Assembly (NCBI RefSeq): GCF_002893625.1
Contig: NZ_PKMZ01000003.1
Span: forward strand, 62,001-126,000
Source of the DNA: Mangrovicella endophytica
Lineage (GTDB): Bacteria > Pseudomonadota > Alphaproteobacteria > Rhizobiales > Rhizobiaceae
DNA length: 64,000 nucleotides
Direction: 5' to 3'
Shown: positions 28,485 through 38,442 of the stretch, one piece after another
Position numbering within the stretch: the stretch's first letter is position 1
Layout of the letters: every line of letters begins with the position of its first letter
Notes under the pieces: model-generated
Database searches by the model: none
Seen by the model: only the letters and a program-made list of their open reading frames with translations
Told to the model about the DNA's origin: nothing
Made by a program: the position numbers and the translations under genes

Positions 28485-29294
28485 TCAAGCCGCGGCAAGC
28501 CGGCGCTCGCGCTGGATCACTTCCGAAGCCAGGCGGATATAGGCCTGACTGCCGGAGCATTTCATGTCGTAGAGAATGGCCGGCTTGCCGAAGGACGGTG
28601 CCTCCGAGACGCGGACATTGCGCGGGATGATGGTGTCGTAGACATGGCTGCCCATGAAGGCGCGCACATCCTTGACCACCTGACCTGCGAGGTTGTTGCG
28701 GCCGTCATACATGGTGAGGACGATGCCGTGCAGGTCAAGCGTCGGGTTCAGCGAGTCGCGGACCTGCTCCACGGTCTGCAGCAGCTGGCTGAGACCCTCG
28801 AGTGCGAAGAACTCGCACTGCAGCGGCACCAGGATCGAGTCCGCCGCCGCCATGGCATTGACGGTCAGAAGGTTCAGGGACGGCGGGCAGTCGATCAGCA
28901 CGAAGTCGAACTGCGCTTCGTCGGTCGCATGGAAGTGCAGCGCGTCGCGAAGGCGGTAGGCTCGCCCGGCGGCGCCGGCGATCTCCATCTCGAGGCCGAG
29001 CAGATCCAGCGTCGACGGGACAACCGACAGGTTCGGCACGGCGGTCGCCATCGCGGCCTCGCTGATCGTGGCCGACTCGACCAGCACGTCATAGGAGGAG
29101 ACCTCGCGCTCGTCCTTGTCGATGCCGAGTCCCGTCGAGGCATTGCCCTGGGGGTCGAGATCGATCAGCAGCGTCCGCTTGCCGATCGCGGCGAGAGCGG
29201 TCGACAGATTGATGGCGGTCGTCGTCTTGCCGACGCCGCCCTTCTGGTTGGCGATGGTGATCACGCGCATCGGGCGTCTGGCCAGCGCATCCAT
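28485..29294 (-). CDS. parA: Chromosome partitioning ATPase ParA
   Basis: A 269-residue deviant-Walker ATPase that moves ParB-parS complexes. It has ANQKGGVGKTTTAIN at the start, LLIDLDPQGNASTGLG (A' motif) and FVLIDCPPSLN. ATG 29294 has AGGAG at 8 bases; in-frame starts further upstream (GTG 29351) are possible. It is followed by parB 42 bases downstream and is preceded by rsmG at 29356. Confidence 0.96.
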   Translation of the reverse strand: MDALARRPMRVITIANQKGGVGKTTTAINLSTALAAIGKRTLLIDLDPQGNASTGLGIDKDEREVSSYDVLVESATISEAAMATAVPNLSVVPSTLDLLGLEMEIAGAAGRAYRLRDALHFHATDEAQFDFVLIDCPPSLNLLTVNAMAAADSILVPLQCEFFALEGLSQLLQTVEQVRDSLNPTLDLHGIVLTMYDGRNNLAGQVVKDVRAFMGSHVYDTIIPRNVRVSEAPSFGKPAILYDMKCSGSQAYIRLASEVIQRERRLAAA

Positions 29295-29355
29295 GGCTTC
29301 GCTCCTGCCGCCGGAGAGGCCCTGCATGCCTGCGGTCGGTTCGGCATGCACCTCG

Positions 29356-30054
29356 TTACGGTGACGTCCGCGGCAAAGGCTCGATATCGCTGAGCTCGAG
29401 GATCACCGAACCGGCTGCCGCATCCGATTGATGCTTTACCATGGTGAATCGCCAATGGGCAGCCGCATCCGCGATTTCCTGTTCATGATTGCGGCCCTTG
29501 GCGAAGTAGCAGCGCGCCGACAGCGGCAGGTTCGGCCGCAGCAATTCGAAAAGCTCGCTTAGCGGTGCCAGTGCACGGGCGCTGATGGCTTCAGCACTCC
29601 TGATCACAGCGCCCGCATCTTCGATCCGCGTGGCATGAACGCTTCCCGCCAAGTTCAGCTCGCGCAAGGCTGTACGCAGGAACGCTGCCTTCTTGGCATT
29701 GCTTTCGACGAGCTCGATCCGAGCACCGTCCTGATCGGCATTCAGGATGGCCACAACGATGCCGGGAAGGCCGCCGCCGGACCCAAGATCGACCCAGTGC
29801 CTGACATCCGGCGCCAAGGCATGAAGCTGCGCCGAATCAGCGACATGCCGCTGCCAGATCTCCGGCAGAGTCGCCGGTGAGATCAGATTGATATGCGCCT
29901 GCCACTGCACCAGCAGCTCGACATACCGATCGAGCCTCTGCTGTGTCTCACGTGAAACACTGTGCGCGGCAATGAAGGCGTCGCGGCCTTCCTGCCGCAG
30001 GCGCTCCATCTCCTGGCGCGATGGCAGCTTTGACGCGGAGCCTTTACGCTGCAT
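29356..30054 (-). CDS. rsmG: 16S rRNA (guanine-N7) methyltransferase RsmG (GidB)
   Basis: A 232-residue SAM methyltransferase acting on G527 of 16S rRNA; loss gives streptomycin resistance. It shows [17 protein letters not shown] (SAM site) and [16 protein letters not shown]. The start at 30054 overlaps the mnmG stop by 11 bases, a conserved arrangement. Its VSRET peptide near residue 34 is encoded by the parS site at 29944-29959, a common alphaproteobacterial signature. Confidence 0.95.
   Translation of the reverse strand: MQRKGSASKLPSRQEMERLRQEGRDAFIAAHSVSRETQQRLDRYVELLVQWQAHINLISPATLPEIWQRHVADSAQLHALAPDVRHWVDLGSGGGLPGIVVAILNADQDGARIELVESNAKKAAFLRTALRELNLAGSVHATRIEDAGAVIRSAEAISARALAPLSELFELLRPNLPLSARCYFAKGRNHEQEIADAAAHWRFTMVKHQSDAAAGSVILELSDIEPLPRTSP
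29944..29959. promoter_or_regulatory. parS site 3, inside rsmG
   Basis: TGTCTCACGTGAAACA has one mismatch to the parS consensus and is embedded in the codons for HSVSRET near the start of rsmG, under 1 kb from parA. Confidence 0.85.
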
Positions 30055-31933
30055 CGGCAAGCCCGCTGCGACGGAGAGCGACCAGGATGAGTGCCAACGC
30101 CGCCGGTGTCATGCCGTCGATACGCTCCGCCTCGGCGATCGTGCTAGGACGCCGCTCCAGCAGCTTCTGCCGCAGCTCGTTCGACAAGCCGCTCAAGGAC
30201 GACAGGTCGAGATCGGCCGGGATTTGCCGCTGCTCGTCACGCCGGAGGCGATCCTGATCTCGCCTCTGGCGATCGAGATAGACGTCATAGGCCGCCTCAA
30301 TTTCGATACGATGCCGAATCGATACCGGTAGGAGAGAAAGTTCAGGCCAGACCGGCGTAAGGCGTTCGATGTCGATACCTTCATGCGACAGGAGCTGCCA
30401 CGCCGAACGATGCCGCCCGTCCTGATTGACCTCCAAGCCATGTCGCGCCGCCTCCGGCGGCGTCACCCCTAGGGATTTCAACTGCAATTCGGCCGCCGCC
30501 AACGCAGCCTCGCTCATCCGGAAGGCGGTCTCGCGCCGTGCATCGGCAATGCCGAGGCGGATCGCTTGTGGCGTCAGCCGCCGATCGGCATTGTCGGCCC
30601 GCAGTGAAAGACGGAACTCCGCCCGCGAGGTAAACATGCGGTAGGGCTCGCTCACACCCGTGCGGGTGAGATCGTCCACCATCACGCCGAGATAAGCGTC
30701 GGACCGCCCGATGGTGATGAGCTCCGAGCCACCTGAACGACGCGCGGCGTTGAGCCCGGCCAGTAGTCCCTGCGCCGCTGCCTCTTCATAGCCGGTGGTA
30801 CCGTTGATTTGACCGGCTAGAAACAGCCCTTCCGCGGCCCGCAGTTCCAGCGTCGGCCGCAGCTCGCGCGGATCGACGTGATCATATTCGATGGCGTAAC
30901 CGGCCTTCAGGATCCGGACATGCGCCAAACCCGGTATCGAACGCAGGAAGGCGTCCTGAACCTCTTCAGGCAACGAGGTGGAAAGACCGTTCGGATAGAC
31001 CGTGTCGTCATCCAGCCCTTCCGGCTCGAGGAAGATCTGGTGACATTCGCGATCGCCGAACTTGACGATCTTGTCTTCGATCGACGGGCAGTAGCGCGGG
31101 CCGACTCCTTCGATCCTGCCGCCATAGAGGGCAGAGCGCGACAGATTTTCCCGAATGATCCGATGCGTATCCGGCGTGGTACGGGTGATGCCGCAGTCGA
31201 TCTGCGGGTTGGTGATCGCCGTCGTGAGATAGGAGAAGGGCGTCGGCTCATCATCCGGCCTTTGCCGGTCGAGGCCGCTCCAGTCGATGCTGCGCCCATC
31301 GAGCCGCGCCGGCGTACCCGTCTTCAGCCGACCGAGCTTGACGCCGAGCCGCGCAAGCGTTGCGGACAGACCGACGGACGGCGCCTCGCCGATACGTCCG
31401 GCCGGAATAGTGCGCTCGCCGATATGAATGAGCCCGCGTAGGAACGTGCCGGTCGTGAGTACGGCCGCACCGCAGGCGACCTGCCGCCCATCGGCAAGAA
31501 GCACGCCCGCAATGCGGTTCTCGGCGTCCAGAGCGAGGTCGGCGACATCGCCCTCCGCAACGACGAGGCTAGGCTGTGCCGCCATCGCCGCCTGCATCGC
31601 CGCGCGGTAGAGCTTGCGGTCCGCCTGTGTGCGCGGCCCGCGCACCGCCGGGCCCTTACGCCGGTTGAGCAGTCGGAACTGGATGCCGGCGGCATCCGCC
31701 ACCTCACCCATGAGGCCACCCAGCGCATCGATCTCGCGCACGAGATGGCCCTTGCCGATGCCGCCGATCGCCGGGTTGCAGCTCATCGCACCGATGGTGC
31801 CGGCGGAATGAGTAACAAGCAGCGTAACCGCGCCAACGCGCGCTGACGCGCTTGCGGCCTCGCAGCCGGCATGGCCGCCGCCGATCACCACCACGTCGAC
31901 GCGCGGCGGCAGTGTTGCGATGATTGGGATCAT
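30044..31933 (-). CDS. mnmG: tRNA uridine-34 carboxymethylaminomethyl modification enzyme MnmG (GidA)
   Basis: A 629-residue FAD protein that with MnmE makes cmnm5U34 in tRNAs. It shows [15 protein letters not shown] (FAD), [23 protein letters not shown], the twin cysteines in the Cys-containing [11 protein letters not shown] loop, and [15 protein letters not shown]. The start at 31933 gives the normal length. It lies 121 bases after mnmE in the same direction, with a parS-like site between them. The 3' end overlaps rsmG. Confidence 0.97.
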   Translation of the reverse strand: MIPIIATLPPRVDVVVIGGGHAGCEAASASARVGAVTLLVTHSAGTIGAMSCNPAIGGIGKGHLVREIDALGGLMGEVADAAGIQFRLLNRRKGPAVRGPRTQADRKLYRAAMQAAMAAQPSLVVAEGDVADLALDAENRIAGVLLADGRQVACGAAVLTTGTFLRGLIHIGERTIPAGRIGEAPSVGLSATLARLGVKLGRLKTGTPARLDGRSIDWSGLDRQRPDDEPTPFSYLTTAITNPQIDCGITRTTPDTHRIIRENLSRSALYGGRIEGVGPRYCPSIEDKIVKFGDRECHQIFLEPEGLDDDTVYPNGLSTSLPEEVQDAFLRSIPGLAHVRILKAGYAIEYDHVDPRELRPTLELRAAEGLFLAGQINGTTGYEEAAAQGLLAGLNAARRSGGSELITIGRSDAYLGVMVDDLTRTGVSEPYRMFTSRAEFRLSLRADNADRRLTPQAIRLGIADARRETAFRMSEAALAAAELQLKSLGVTPPEAARHGLEVNQDGRHRSAWQLLSHEGIDIERLTPVWPELSLLPVSIRHRIEIEAAYDVYLDRQRRDQDRLRRDEQRQIPADLDLSSLSGLSNELRQKLLERRPSTIAEAERIDGMTPAALALILVALRRSGLADAA

Positions 31934-32016
31934 CCCTCGGTTAAGCCGCGCCGCAGCGCGCCTGTCAACCGCACGGCGGATCGCTTTGCGAGACACCAAG
32001 GACGAGTCTAAGCGCG

Positions 32017-32032
32017 CGTTTCACGTGAGTCA
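32017..32032. promoter_or_regulatory. parS-like site 4, mnmG/mnmE gap
   Basis: CGTTTCACGTGAGTCA has a full left arm and CACGTG core, with two mismatches in the right arm. Confidence 0.6.
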
Positions 32033-32054
32033 GCTTTCACGGGTACGAGCCTGT

Positions 32055-33431
32055 TCACTTGCCGATGCAAAAGCGCGAAAACACCACGTCCAACAGGTCT
32101 TCGACGTCGACCTGGCCCGTCAGTCGCCCCAGCGCCATCGAGGTGTGGCGCAGCGTTTCCGCGGCGATCTCCGCTGGCATATGCGGTGATGCGAGATAGG
32201 CTTCCAAAAGACCGGCAGCCTCGCTGATGACGGCGCGGTGGCGCGTCTGGATCGGGATGGACGATCCGGATGCACCGGCGGCTCTCTCCGCCCGTTGGCT
32301 GATATCGGCCAGGAGCGCGTCGATGCCGAGCCCGGTGAGAGCCGAGATTCGATGGACTGCGCTCCCGTCGCCGCTGCTCGGAACTCTGCTTGGATCAAGA
32401 TCAGCCTTGGTCTCGACGAGCAAGACCTCTGTCGCTCCCTCTGTCGAACTCGGCTCACCGGGCAGCCGACGCAACTGTTTCACGTGAGTCATGGCTGTCC
32501 CAACATCAGCGGCATCTGCCAGGTCGGTCAGGAGAAGGACGAGATCGGCCTGCCGCACAGCGGCTTCGGCGCGCTCAATGCCGATCGCCTCGACCTCATC
32601 CCTCGTTTCGCGCAGCCCGGCGGTGTCGGCAATCCGCACCGGCAGGCCACCGAGGTCAAGCGTCACCTCCAGCACATCGCGGGTGGTGCCGGGCACCGGC
32701 GTGACGATGGCGACGTCACGGCCCGCCAGCGCATTGAGGAGGCTGGACTTGCCGGCATTCGGAGCCCCGGCAAGAACGACACGATAACCCTCGCGGATGA
32801 TCTCGCCCCGGTGGCTGCCGGCGAGATCGTCCCGCATCTCGGCGAGAAGCGCTGCCACCGCGCTGTCGCTGCGCGTCGCCGCATCTTCCCCGACATCGCC
32901 CTCATCGGCAAAGTCGAAGGCGGCTTCGATGCCGGCGCGGATGTCCGTCAGCCGGCGCATCCACCCGTCGAAGCGCATGCGCAGCGCACCCGCAGCTTCG
33001 GCCAGGGCGAGGCGACGCTGCCCTTCCGTCTCGGCCGCCAGAAGATCCGACAGGCCCTCGGCTGCGGTCAGGTCGATGCGGCCATTCTCGAAGGCGCGGC
33101 GGGTGAACTCGCCGGCTTGGGCCAGACGCACCCCCGCAACGGAGGTGACGGCCTGGAGACAGGCTGCGACAACCGCTCGTCCCCCGTGCAGGTGAAATTC
33201 GGCGATGTCTTCGCCCGTCGCGCTGTTTGGACCATCGAAGTAAAGGACGACGCCGTTGTCGATCAGCGCGCCGACAGCGTCACGGATGCTGCGGTAGCTC
33301 GCGCGCCGCGGCGCCGGCACGCCGCCTACCAGTGCGGTGAGGACATCGGCAACGGCGGGCCCGCTGACGCGCAGCACGGCGATACCGGAGGGCAGGGTGC
33401 CGGAGGAGAGCGCGGCGATCGTCTCGTTCAT
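32055..33431 (-). CDS. mnmE: tRNA modification GTPase MnmE (TrmE)
   Basis: A 458-residue GTPase and folate-binding partner of MnmG. The N-terminal folate domain (TIAALSSGTLPSGIAVLRVSG, GRAVVAAC) and helical domain (LSDLLAAETEGQ) are followed by the G domain (GAPNAGKSSLLN, DTAGLRET, ETKAD) and the conserved C-terminal FCIGK, whose Cys is characteristic. ATG 33431 matches the family N-terminus. A parS-like site lies within the coding region. Confidence 0.97.
   Translation of the reverse strand: MNETIAALSSGTLPSGIAVLRVSGPAVADVLTALVGGVPAPRRASYRSIRDAVGALIDNGVVLYFDGPNSATGEDIAEFHLHGGRAVVAACLQAVTSVAGVRLAQAGEFTRRAFENGRIDLTAAEGLSDLLAAETEGQRRLALAEAAGALRMRFDGWMRRLTDIRAGIEAAFDFADEGDVGEDAATRSDSAVAALLAEMRDDLAGSHRGEIIREGYRVVLAGAPNAGKSSLLNALAGRDVAIVTPVPGTTRDVLEVTLDLGGLPVRIADTAGLRETRDEVEAIGIERAEAAVRQADLVLLLTDLADAADVGTAMTHVKQLRRLPGEPSSTEGATEVLLVETKADLDPSRVPSSGDGSAVHRISALTGLGIDALLADISQRAERAAGASGSSIPIQTRHRAVISEAAGLLEAYLASPHMPAEIAAETLRHTSMALGRLTGQVDVEDLLDVVFSRFCIGK
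32476..32491. promoter_or_regulatory. parS-like site 5, inside mnmE
   Basis: TGTTTCACGTGAGTCA has the full consensus left arm and core with two right-arm mismatches. It shares the CACGTGAGTCA right half with sites 2 and 4. Confidence 0.65.
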
Positions 33432-33529
33432 GGCCAAGCTCTTAGCGCGGCAAAGCCGCCGCAGCCACTCGATCTGCCAGCCCACCGCCTTAGGTCGTGC
33501 GGGTGCCACCGGCGGAGAGGACTGCGGCG

Positions 33530-35560
33530 ATGACTGAGATGAACCGGCTCGGGAACGCCGTCAGCCCCTATCTCCAGCAGCACCGTGACAACCCGGTCCA
33601 CTGGTGGGAGTGGTCAGCCGAGGCCCTGGCCGAGGCAAAGCGGCGTGACTGCCCGATCCTTCTCTCCGTCGGCTATGCCGCTTGTCACTGGTGCCATGTC
33701 ATGGCGCATGAGAGCTTCGAGGATCCGGATGTTGCGGCGGTGATGAACCGCCTGTTCGTGCCCATCAAGGTGGATCGCGAAGAACGGCCCGACATCGACC
33801 ATCTCTATATGACGGCTCTGCATGCCATGGGCGAGCAGGGCGGCTGGCCGATGACGATGTTTCTGACGCCGGACGGCCAGCCGTTCTGGGGCGGCACCTA
33901 TTTCCCGAAGATGCCCCGCTACGGTCGCGCCGGCTTCGTGCAGGTGATGGAAGCCATCGACAAGGCCTGGCGCGAGCGCCGCGGCGAGCTGACATCAAGC
34001 GCCGGCGCGATGACGGAGCGTCTGGACGCTTTCCTCGGCGGCCGGGCCGCGCCGGGCGAACTCGCAGCCGATGTCATTGGTCCTGTTGCCGAACGTCTTG
34101 CCGAATTGATGGACCCGGTGCGCGGTGGCATCCGCGGCGCCGCGAAGTTTCCGAACGCGCCCTATCAGGAAATCCTTGCCCGCTCGGCCTTTCCGAACGG
34201 GCCGGAGCCGCATCGACGCGCCTTCCTCCTGACGCTGAGGATGCTCTGCGAAGGCGGCATCTATGATCATCTAGGCGGCGGCCTGCACCGCTATTCAACC
34301 GACGACCGCTGGCTGGTGCCGCATTTCGAGAAGATGCTTTACGACAATGCGCAGTTCCTGCGCCATCTCCTCTGGGGTTGGCGCGCCACCGGCGACGATC
34401 TGTTCCGCATCCGAATCGACGAGACCATTAGCTGGATCGAGCGGGAGATGGTGGTCGACGGCGGCGGACTTGCGGCATCGCTCGACGCCGACAGTCTCGA
34501 TGAGGCCGGCCATTCGGAGGAGGGGGCTTTCTATGTCTGGCACGAGACGGAAATCGACGTAGCTCTTGGGGAGCGTGCCGGCCCCTTCAAACTCGCCTAT
34601 GACGTCACGTCCGCCGGTAATTGGGAGGGCAAGAGTATCCTCAACCGGCTGACCAACAGCCCGTCCGACGGGCCCCATCGATTTTCAGACGATCGGGCCA
34701 AGCTTCTGAAGATTCGCGCTGAAAGGCACCGGCCGGGCCGCGATGACAAGGTCCTGGCGGACTGGAATGGTCTTGCCATCCGTGCCCTCGCGGAGGTCGC
34801 CGCGGCCACGGGAAATGCATCCGCGCTGGCCTTGGCGAAGAATGCCTTCGCCTTCGTCGAGCGGACGCTCGTCGTCGATGGGCGCCTGCATCACGCGACG
34901 CGGGATGGACGCACCGTGGGCCTCGCACTGTCGGCCGATTACGGCGCTCTGATCCTTGCAGCAGTCGCCTTGTTCCAGGCGACGCTGGAGGCCCGCTATC
35001 TCACCGTGGCCCGGGCGTTCGCGGACGAGCTGGAGCGCTGGCACGGCGATGGCGAGGGGGGCCACATGATGACGGCCTTGGACGCCACCGACGTGATCCT
35101 GCGGCCCCGCGGCGATCAGGACGAGGCGGTCCCCGGAGGCACGGCGTTGGTGCTGGAAGCGCTGATCCTCCTCGGGCAGGCGAGCGGCGACATCGTCGTC
35201 GGCGAACGAGCCGAACGGGCGGCCGCATTGGCAGCCGGACGAATTGCCGGCGGTGAGGCCGGTCATCCCGCCGTGGTCGCAGCCCTCGACCGCCTGCAGC
35301 GCGGAAGCGAGCTGGCCATTATCGGCTACCGGTCCAATCCGGGGATGAGCGAAATGCTTTCGGCGGCGAATCGAACGCTGGATCTGAATCGTCTCGACCT
35401 CATCGCCAGGGACGCGGCGGCTTTGCCGGAGGAGTTGCCATTGGCAGCCATGCGACCGGAGCGTCTTCCGGCGGCCTTCCTCTGCCGCGCCCGGGCCTGC
35501 CGCCCGCCGATCACCAGCCCCGAGACGCTGGCGACCGCGCTCGCCGAGGGCTCGCTCTAG
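33530..35560 (+). CDS. Thioredoxin-fold / DUF255 protein (YyaL, SPATA20-like)
   Basis: A 676-residue protein. The N-terminal thioredoxin-like domain (NPVHWWEWSAEAL, then YAACHWCHVMAHESFEDP with a C-x-x-C motif) is fused to an alpha/alpha-toroid glycosidase-like domain (GGGLHRYSTDDRWLVPHFEKMLYDNA, DADSLDEAGHSEEGAFYVW). The function is not established in bacteria. ATG 33530 has GGAGAGG about 12 bases upstream. It is divergent from mnmE and ends 1 base before the convergent ybaK-like gene. Confidence 0.93.
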   Translation: MTEMNRLGNAVSPYLQQHRDNPVHWWEWSAEALAEAKRRDCPILLSVGYAACHWCHVMAHESFEDPDVAAVMNRLFVPIKVDREERPDIDHLYMTALHAMGEQGGWPMTMFLTPDGQPFWGGTYFPKMPRYGRAGFVQVMEAIDKAWRERRGELTSSAGAMTERLDAFLGGRAAPGELAADVIGPVAERLAELMDPVRGGIRGAAKFPNAPYQEILARSAFPNGPEPHRRAFLLTLRMLCEGGIYDHLGGGLHRYSTDDRWLVPHFEKMLYDNAQFLRHLLWGWRATGDDLFRIRIDETISWIEREMVVDGGGLAASLDADSLDEAGHSEEGAFYVWHETEIDVALGERAGPFKLAYDVTSAGNWEGKSILNRLTNSPSDGPHRFSDDRAKLLKIRAERHRPGRDDKVLADWNGLAIRALAEVAAATGNASALALAKNAFAFVERTLVVDGRLHHATRDGRTVGLALSADYGALILAAVALFQATLEARYLTVARAFADELERWHGDGEGGHMMTALDATDVILRPRGDQDEAVPGGTALVLEALILLGQASGDIVVGERAERAAALAAGRIAGGEAGHPAVVAALDRLQRGSELAIIGYRSNPGMSEMLSAANRTLDLNRLDLIARDAAALPEELPLAAMRPERLPAAFLCRARACRPPITSPETLATALAEGSL

Positions 35561-35561
35561 C

Positions 35562-36056
35562 TCAAACCTCGTCTTTGCGGCCGTCGACGCGCCCGATGCG
35601 CGCGCCGGTGGCGCTGCGCAGCTGCAGCGGCACCACCTCGAAGACGTGCGTCGGCGTACCAGCCGCCGCCCAGACGGTGGCATAGAGCAGCAGATCCACG
35701 TCCATGAAGACGTCGATCGCCTTGGTTCCTCCAAAAGGCGAGACGCCGCCAATGGCAAAGCCTGTCGCCTCCCGCACAAATGCGGCATCCGGCCGGGTCA
35801 CCGCCTCGCCGAGATGCTCGGCCATCGCGGCTTCGTCGACGCGGTTCGAGCCGGAGACAAGCAGGAGATAGGGACGCCCGCTGGTGGCGCCCTTGAAGAC
35901 CAGCGACTTGACGATCTGCCCGACGGTGGCACCGACGGCTTTGGCCGCTTCCTCTGCGCTGCGGGCCGACGTTGCGGTTTCCACGACGCGAATCTTCAGG
36001 CCCTTTGCGGTGGCATCCGCTGCCACCCGGTTCACTGCATCAGGCCAGTCCGCCAT
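35562..36056 (-). CDS. YbaK/EbsC-family aminoacyl-tRNA deacylase-like protein
   Basis: A 164-residue single-domain protein with the family pattern: IVKSLVFKGATSGRPYLLLVSG, FVREATGFAIGGVSPFG and a VFEV strand. YbaK-like proteins hydrolyse mischarged tRNAs such as Cys-tRNA-Pro; the exact substrate is not evident. The start is taken as ATG 36056. It lies downstream of rho on the same strand but after a terminator. Confidence 0.9.
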   Translation of the reverse strand: MADWPDAVNRVAADATAKGLKIRVVETATSARSAEEAAKAVGATVGQIVKSLVFKGATSGRPYLLLVSGSNRVDEAAMAEHLGEAVTRPDAAFVREATGFAIGGVSPFGGTKAIDVFMDVDLLLYATVWAAAGTPTHVFEVVPLQLRSATGARIGRVDGRKDEV

Positions 36057-36116
36057 CCCGTCGTCCTCCGTGCTCTCCAGCTCTCCGATAGCCCTGGCAA
36101 CGCCACCGCTCAAACG

Positions 36117-36145
36117 AAAACGGCGGCCCGTTGCCGGACCGCCGT
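36117..36145 (-). terminator. Intrinsic terminator downstream of rho
   Basis: An 11-bp stem with one wobble pair and a 4-base loop (36120-36145) is followed on the minus strand by TTTTCGTTT. It lies 26 bases after the rho stop. Confidence 0.85.
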
Positions 36146-36171
36146 CAAACCCTGTGCGGCGACCAGCGCCG

Positions 36172-37437
36172 TCAGGTGTTCATCGAATCGAAGAAGTCGC
36201 TGTTGGTCTTGGTCTGCTTGAGCTTGTCGTTGAGGAACTCGATCGCATCCGTCGTGCCCATCGGGGACAGGATGCGGCGCAGCACGAAGATCTTCTGGAG
36301 ATCCTGGCGCGGCACCAGGAGGTCCTCCTTGCGGGTGCCGGACTTGAGGATGTCCATGGACGGGAAGATGCGCTTGTCCGCCACCTTGCGGTCGAGCACG
36401 ATCTCGGAATTACCGGTGCCCTTGAACTCCTCGAAGATCACCTCGTCCATGCGGCTGCCGGTGTCGATCAGCGCGGTCGCGATGATGGTCAGCGAGCCGC
36501 CTTCCTCGATGTTGCGCGCCGCGCCGAAGAAGCGCTTCGGCCGCTGCAGGGCGTTGGCGTCGACGCCGCCCGTCAGCACCTTGCCGGAGGAGGGCACGAC
36601 CGTGTTGTAGGCGCGGCCGAGGCGGGTGATGGAGTCGAGGAGAATCACGACGTCGCGGCCATGCTCGACAAGGCGCTTGGCCTTTTCGATCACCATCTCG
36701 GCGACCTGGACGTGGCGCACCGCCGGTTCGTCGAAGGTGGAGGAGACGACCTCGCCGCGCACCGAGCGCTGCATGTCCGTGACTTCCTCGGGACGCTCAT
36801 CGATCAGGAGAACGATGAGGTAGCACTCCGGGTGGTTCGCTGTGATGGAGTGGGCGATATTCTGCAGGAGCACCGTCTTGCCGGTGCGCGGCGGCGCGAC
36901 GATCAGCGCGCGCTGACCCTTGCCGAGCGGCGCCACCAGGTCGATGACACGGGCCGAAAGGTCCTTCGAGGTCGGAACCTCGAGCTCCATCTTGAAGCGC
37001 TCATTCGGATAGAGCGGCGTCAGATTGTCGAAGTGGCTCTTGTGCTTGATCCGCTCGGGATCGTCGAAGTTGATCGTGTTGACCTTGAGAAGCGCAAAGT
37101 AGCGTTCGCCCTCCTTGGGACCCCGGATGGTTCCCTCCACCGTGTCGCCGGTTTTCAGCGAGAAGCGGCGGATCTGCGAAGGGCTGATGTAGATATCGTC
37201 AGGGCCCGGCAGGTAGTTCGCGTCCGGTGAGCGCAGGAAGCCGAAGCCGTCCTGCAGGATCTCGACGACGCCTTCACCGATGATCTCGATCTCCTGCGCA
37301 GCGAGGCGCTTGAGGATCGCGAACATCAGCTCCTGCTTGCGCATGGTGGAGGCGTTCTCGACCTCGTTCTCCTCCGCGAAGGCGACGAGCTCGGCGGCAT
37401 TCTTGTTCTTCAGGTCCTGAAGCTTCATTTCGGGCAT
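36172..37437 (-). CDS. rho: Transcription termination factor Rho
   Basis: A 421-residue hexameric RNA helicase. It has the N-terminal helical domain [20 protein letters not shown], an RNA-binding OB fold with [22 protein letters not shown], Walker [22 protein letters not shown], and the R- and Q-loops with [14 protein letters not shown]. An about 150-base leader precedes it from a good promoter. Rho leaders in other bacteria allow autoregulation by Rho; no such element could be proven by eye. Confidence 0.98.
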   Translation of the reverse strand: MPEMKLQDLKNKNAAELVAFAEENEVENASTMRKQELMFAILKRLAAQEIEIIGEGVVEILQDGFGFLRSPDANYLPGPDDIYISPSQIRRFSLKTGDTVEGTIRGPKEGERYFALLKVNTINFDDPERIKHKSHFDNLTPLYPNERFKMELEVPTSKDLSARVIDLVAPLGKGQRALIVAPPRTGKTVLLQNIAHSITANHPECYLIVLLIDERPEEVTDMQRSVRGEVVSSTFDEPAVRHVQVAEMVIEKAKRLVEHGRDVVILLDSITRLGRAYNTVVPSSGKVLTGGVDANALQRPKRFFGAARNIEEGGSLTIIATALIDTGSRMDEVIFEEFKGTGNSEIVLDRKVADKRIFPSMDILKSGTRKEDLLVPRQDLQKIFVLRRILSPMGTTDAIEFLNDKLKQTKTNSDFFDSMNT

Positions 37438-37590
37438 TGATTGGTCTTTCGGGATCGTCGCGAGCGGGATGGCGGCGTCTTGATCAGTCAGTCAGGGGAG
37501 GAATGCGATTCGGCCGAGAACTCGTCGGCGGCAACGCTGGAGCGGGGAGGCGATCAGCCTGCACCCTTTGAGGCGGGATAGATGAACAGC

Positions 37591-37619
37591 ATATACGGCT
37601 GCCACTCGGCGCGCGCAAG
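37591..37619 (-). promoter_or_regulatory. Candidate vegetative promoter for rho
   Basis: On the minus strand CTTGCG (37619-37614), a 17-bp spacer and GTATAT (37596-37591) match the alphaproteobacterial sigma-70 form. The predicted leader is about 147 bases. Confidence 0.6.
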
Positions 37620-37678
37620 TGCCGCACGATGCGTTCCGCCGATCAATGACGTGCTGCCCGACGGCTATGTGTCTTCAG

Positions 37679-37700
37679 CGGGAAGGCGTCCGCCTTCCCG
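37679..37700 (-). terminator. GC hairpin after hemJ, no T-run
   Basis: CGGGAAGGCG and CGCCTTCCCG form a perfect 10-bp inverted repeat with a 2-base spacer, 31 bases past the hemJ stop. Lacking a T-run, it is more likely a 3'-end stabiliser or part of a Rho-dependent stop. Confidence 0.4.
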
Positions 37701-37731
37701 GCGGGCCGTCAGAGTGGTGAAAGCCGAACGA

Positions 37732-38235
37732 TCAGAACGGCTTCACCACGACGAGGATGACGATCAGGACCAGCAGCACGGCCGGCACCTCGTTCATGAT
37801 GCGCCAGTGCTTTGACGAGCGCTTGTTCGCATCATTGGCAAAGCGGCGTGTAGACGCCGAGAGATAGCCGTGTATCCCCGACATGATAACCACCAGCGCG
37901 ATCTTGGCGTGGAGCCAGCCATTGCCGCCCGAGAACCAGCCGCCGCGGATGGCCAGCCACAGTCCGGCGATCCAGGTGACGACCATCGCGGGATTGATGA
38001 TCGCCTTGAGGAGCCGGCGCTCCATCACCTTGAAGGTCTCGGACTGCGGCGAACCCGGCCCGGCCTCGGTATGATAGACGAACAGGCGCGGCAGATACAG
38101 CATGCCCGCCATCCACGAGATCAGCGCCACCAGATGCAGTGCCTTGATCCAGGGATAGGCGCTTTCCGGTGCCAAGAGGAACAGGGCGAGCGCCGCCGCG
38201 GCGGTGATGACAAGGGCGATCACGGCATTCTTCAT
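37732..38235 (-). CDS. hemJ: Protoporphyrinogen oxidase HemJ (UPF0093)
   Basis: A 167-residue membrane protein with four or five helices and the conserved WIKALHLVALISWMAGMLYLPRLFVYH, whose His residues bind heme, and GWLHAKIALVVIMSGIHG. It converts protoporphyrinogen IX to protoporphyrin IX. It is followed by rho and preceded by hemE, both leftward, so heme genes flank the proposed origin. ATG 38235 is preferred over 38244. Confidence 0.93.
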   Translation of the reverse strand: MKNAVIALVITAAAALALFLLAPESAYPWIKALHLVALISWMAGMLYLPRLFVYHTEAGPGSPQSETFKVMERRLLKAIINPAMVVTWIAGLWLAIRGGWFSGGNGWLHAKIALVVIMSGIHGYLSASTRRFANDANKRSSKHWRIMNEVPAVLLVLIVILVVVKPF

Positions 38236-38442
38236 CGATGGCATCCCTGCGGCACTGGCGTAGCCGTCATCACGCACCGGCAGCCACGGGTCGGCGCTGC
38301 CGTCGGCAGACCTTCGAGCCTGCCGCAATCGGCTTAGCGGGAAGCTGGAACGCTTCCAAGAGTTCCGCCACCGATTCTGCCGCGGCCGGCACCTATTGTG
38401 ATCATCCTCGGAGCTGCGTGAGCATGGCTGATGCTCTGCCCG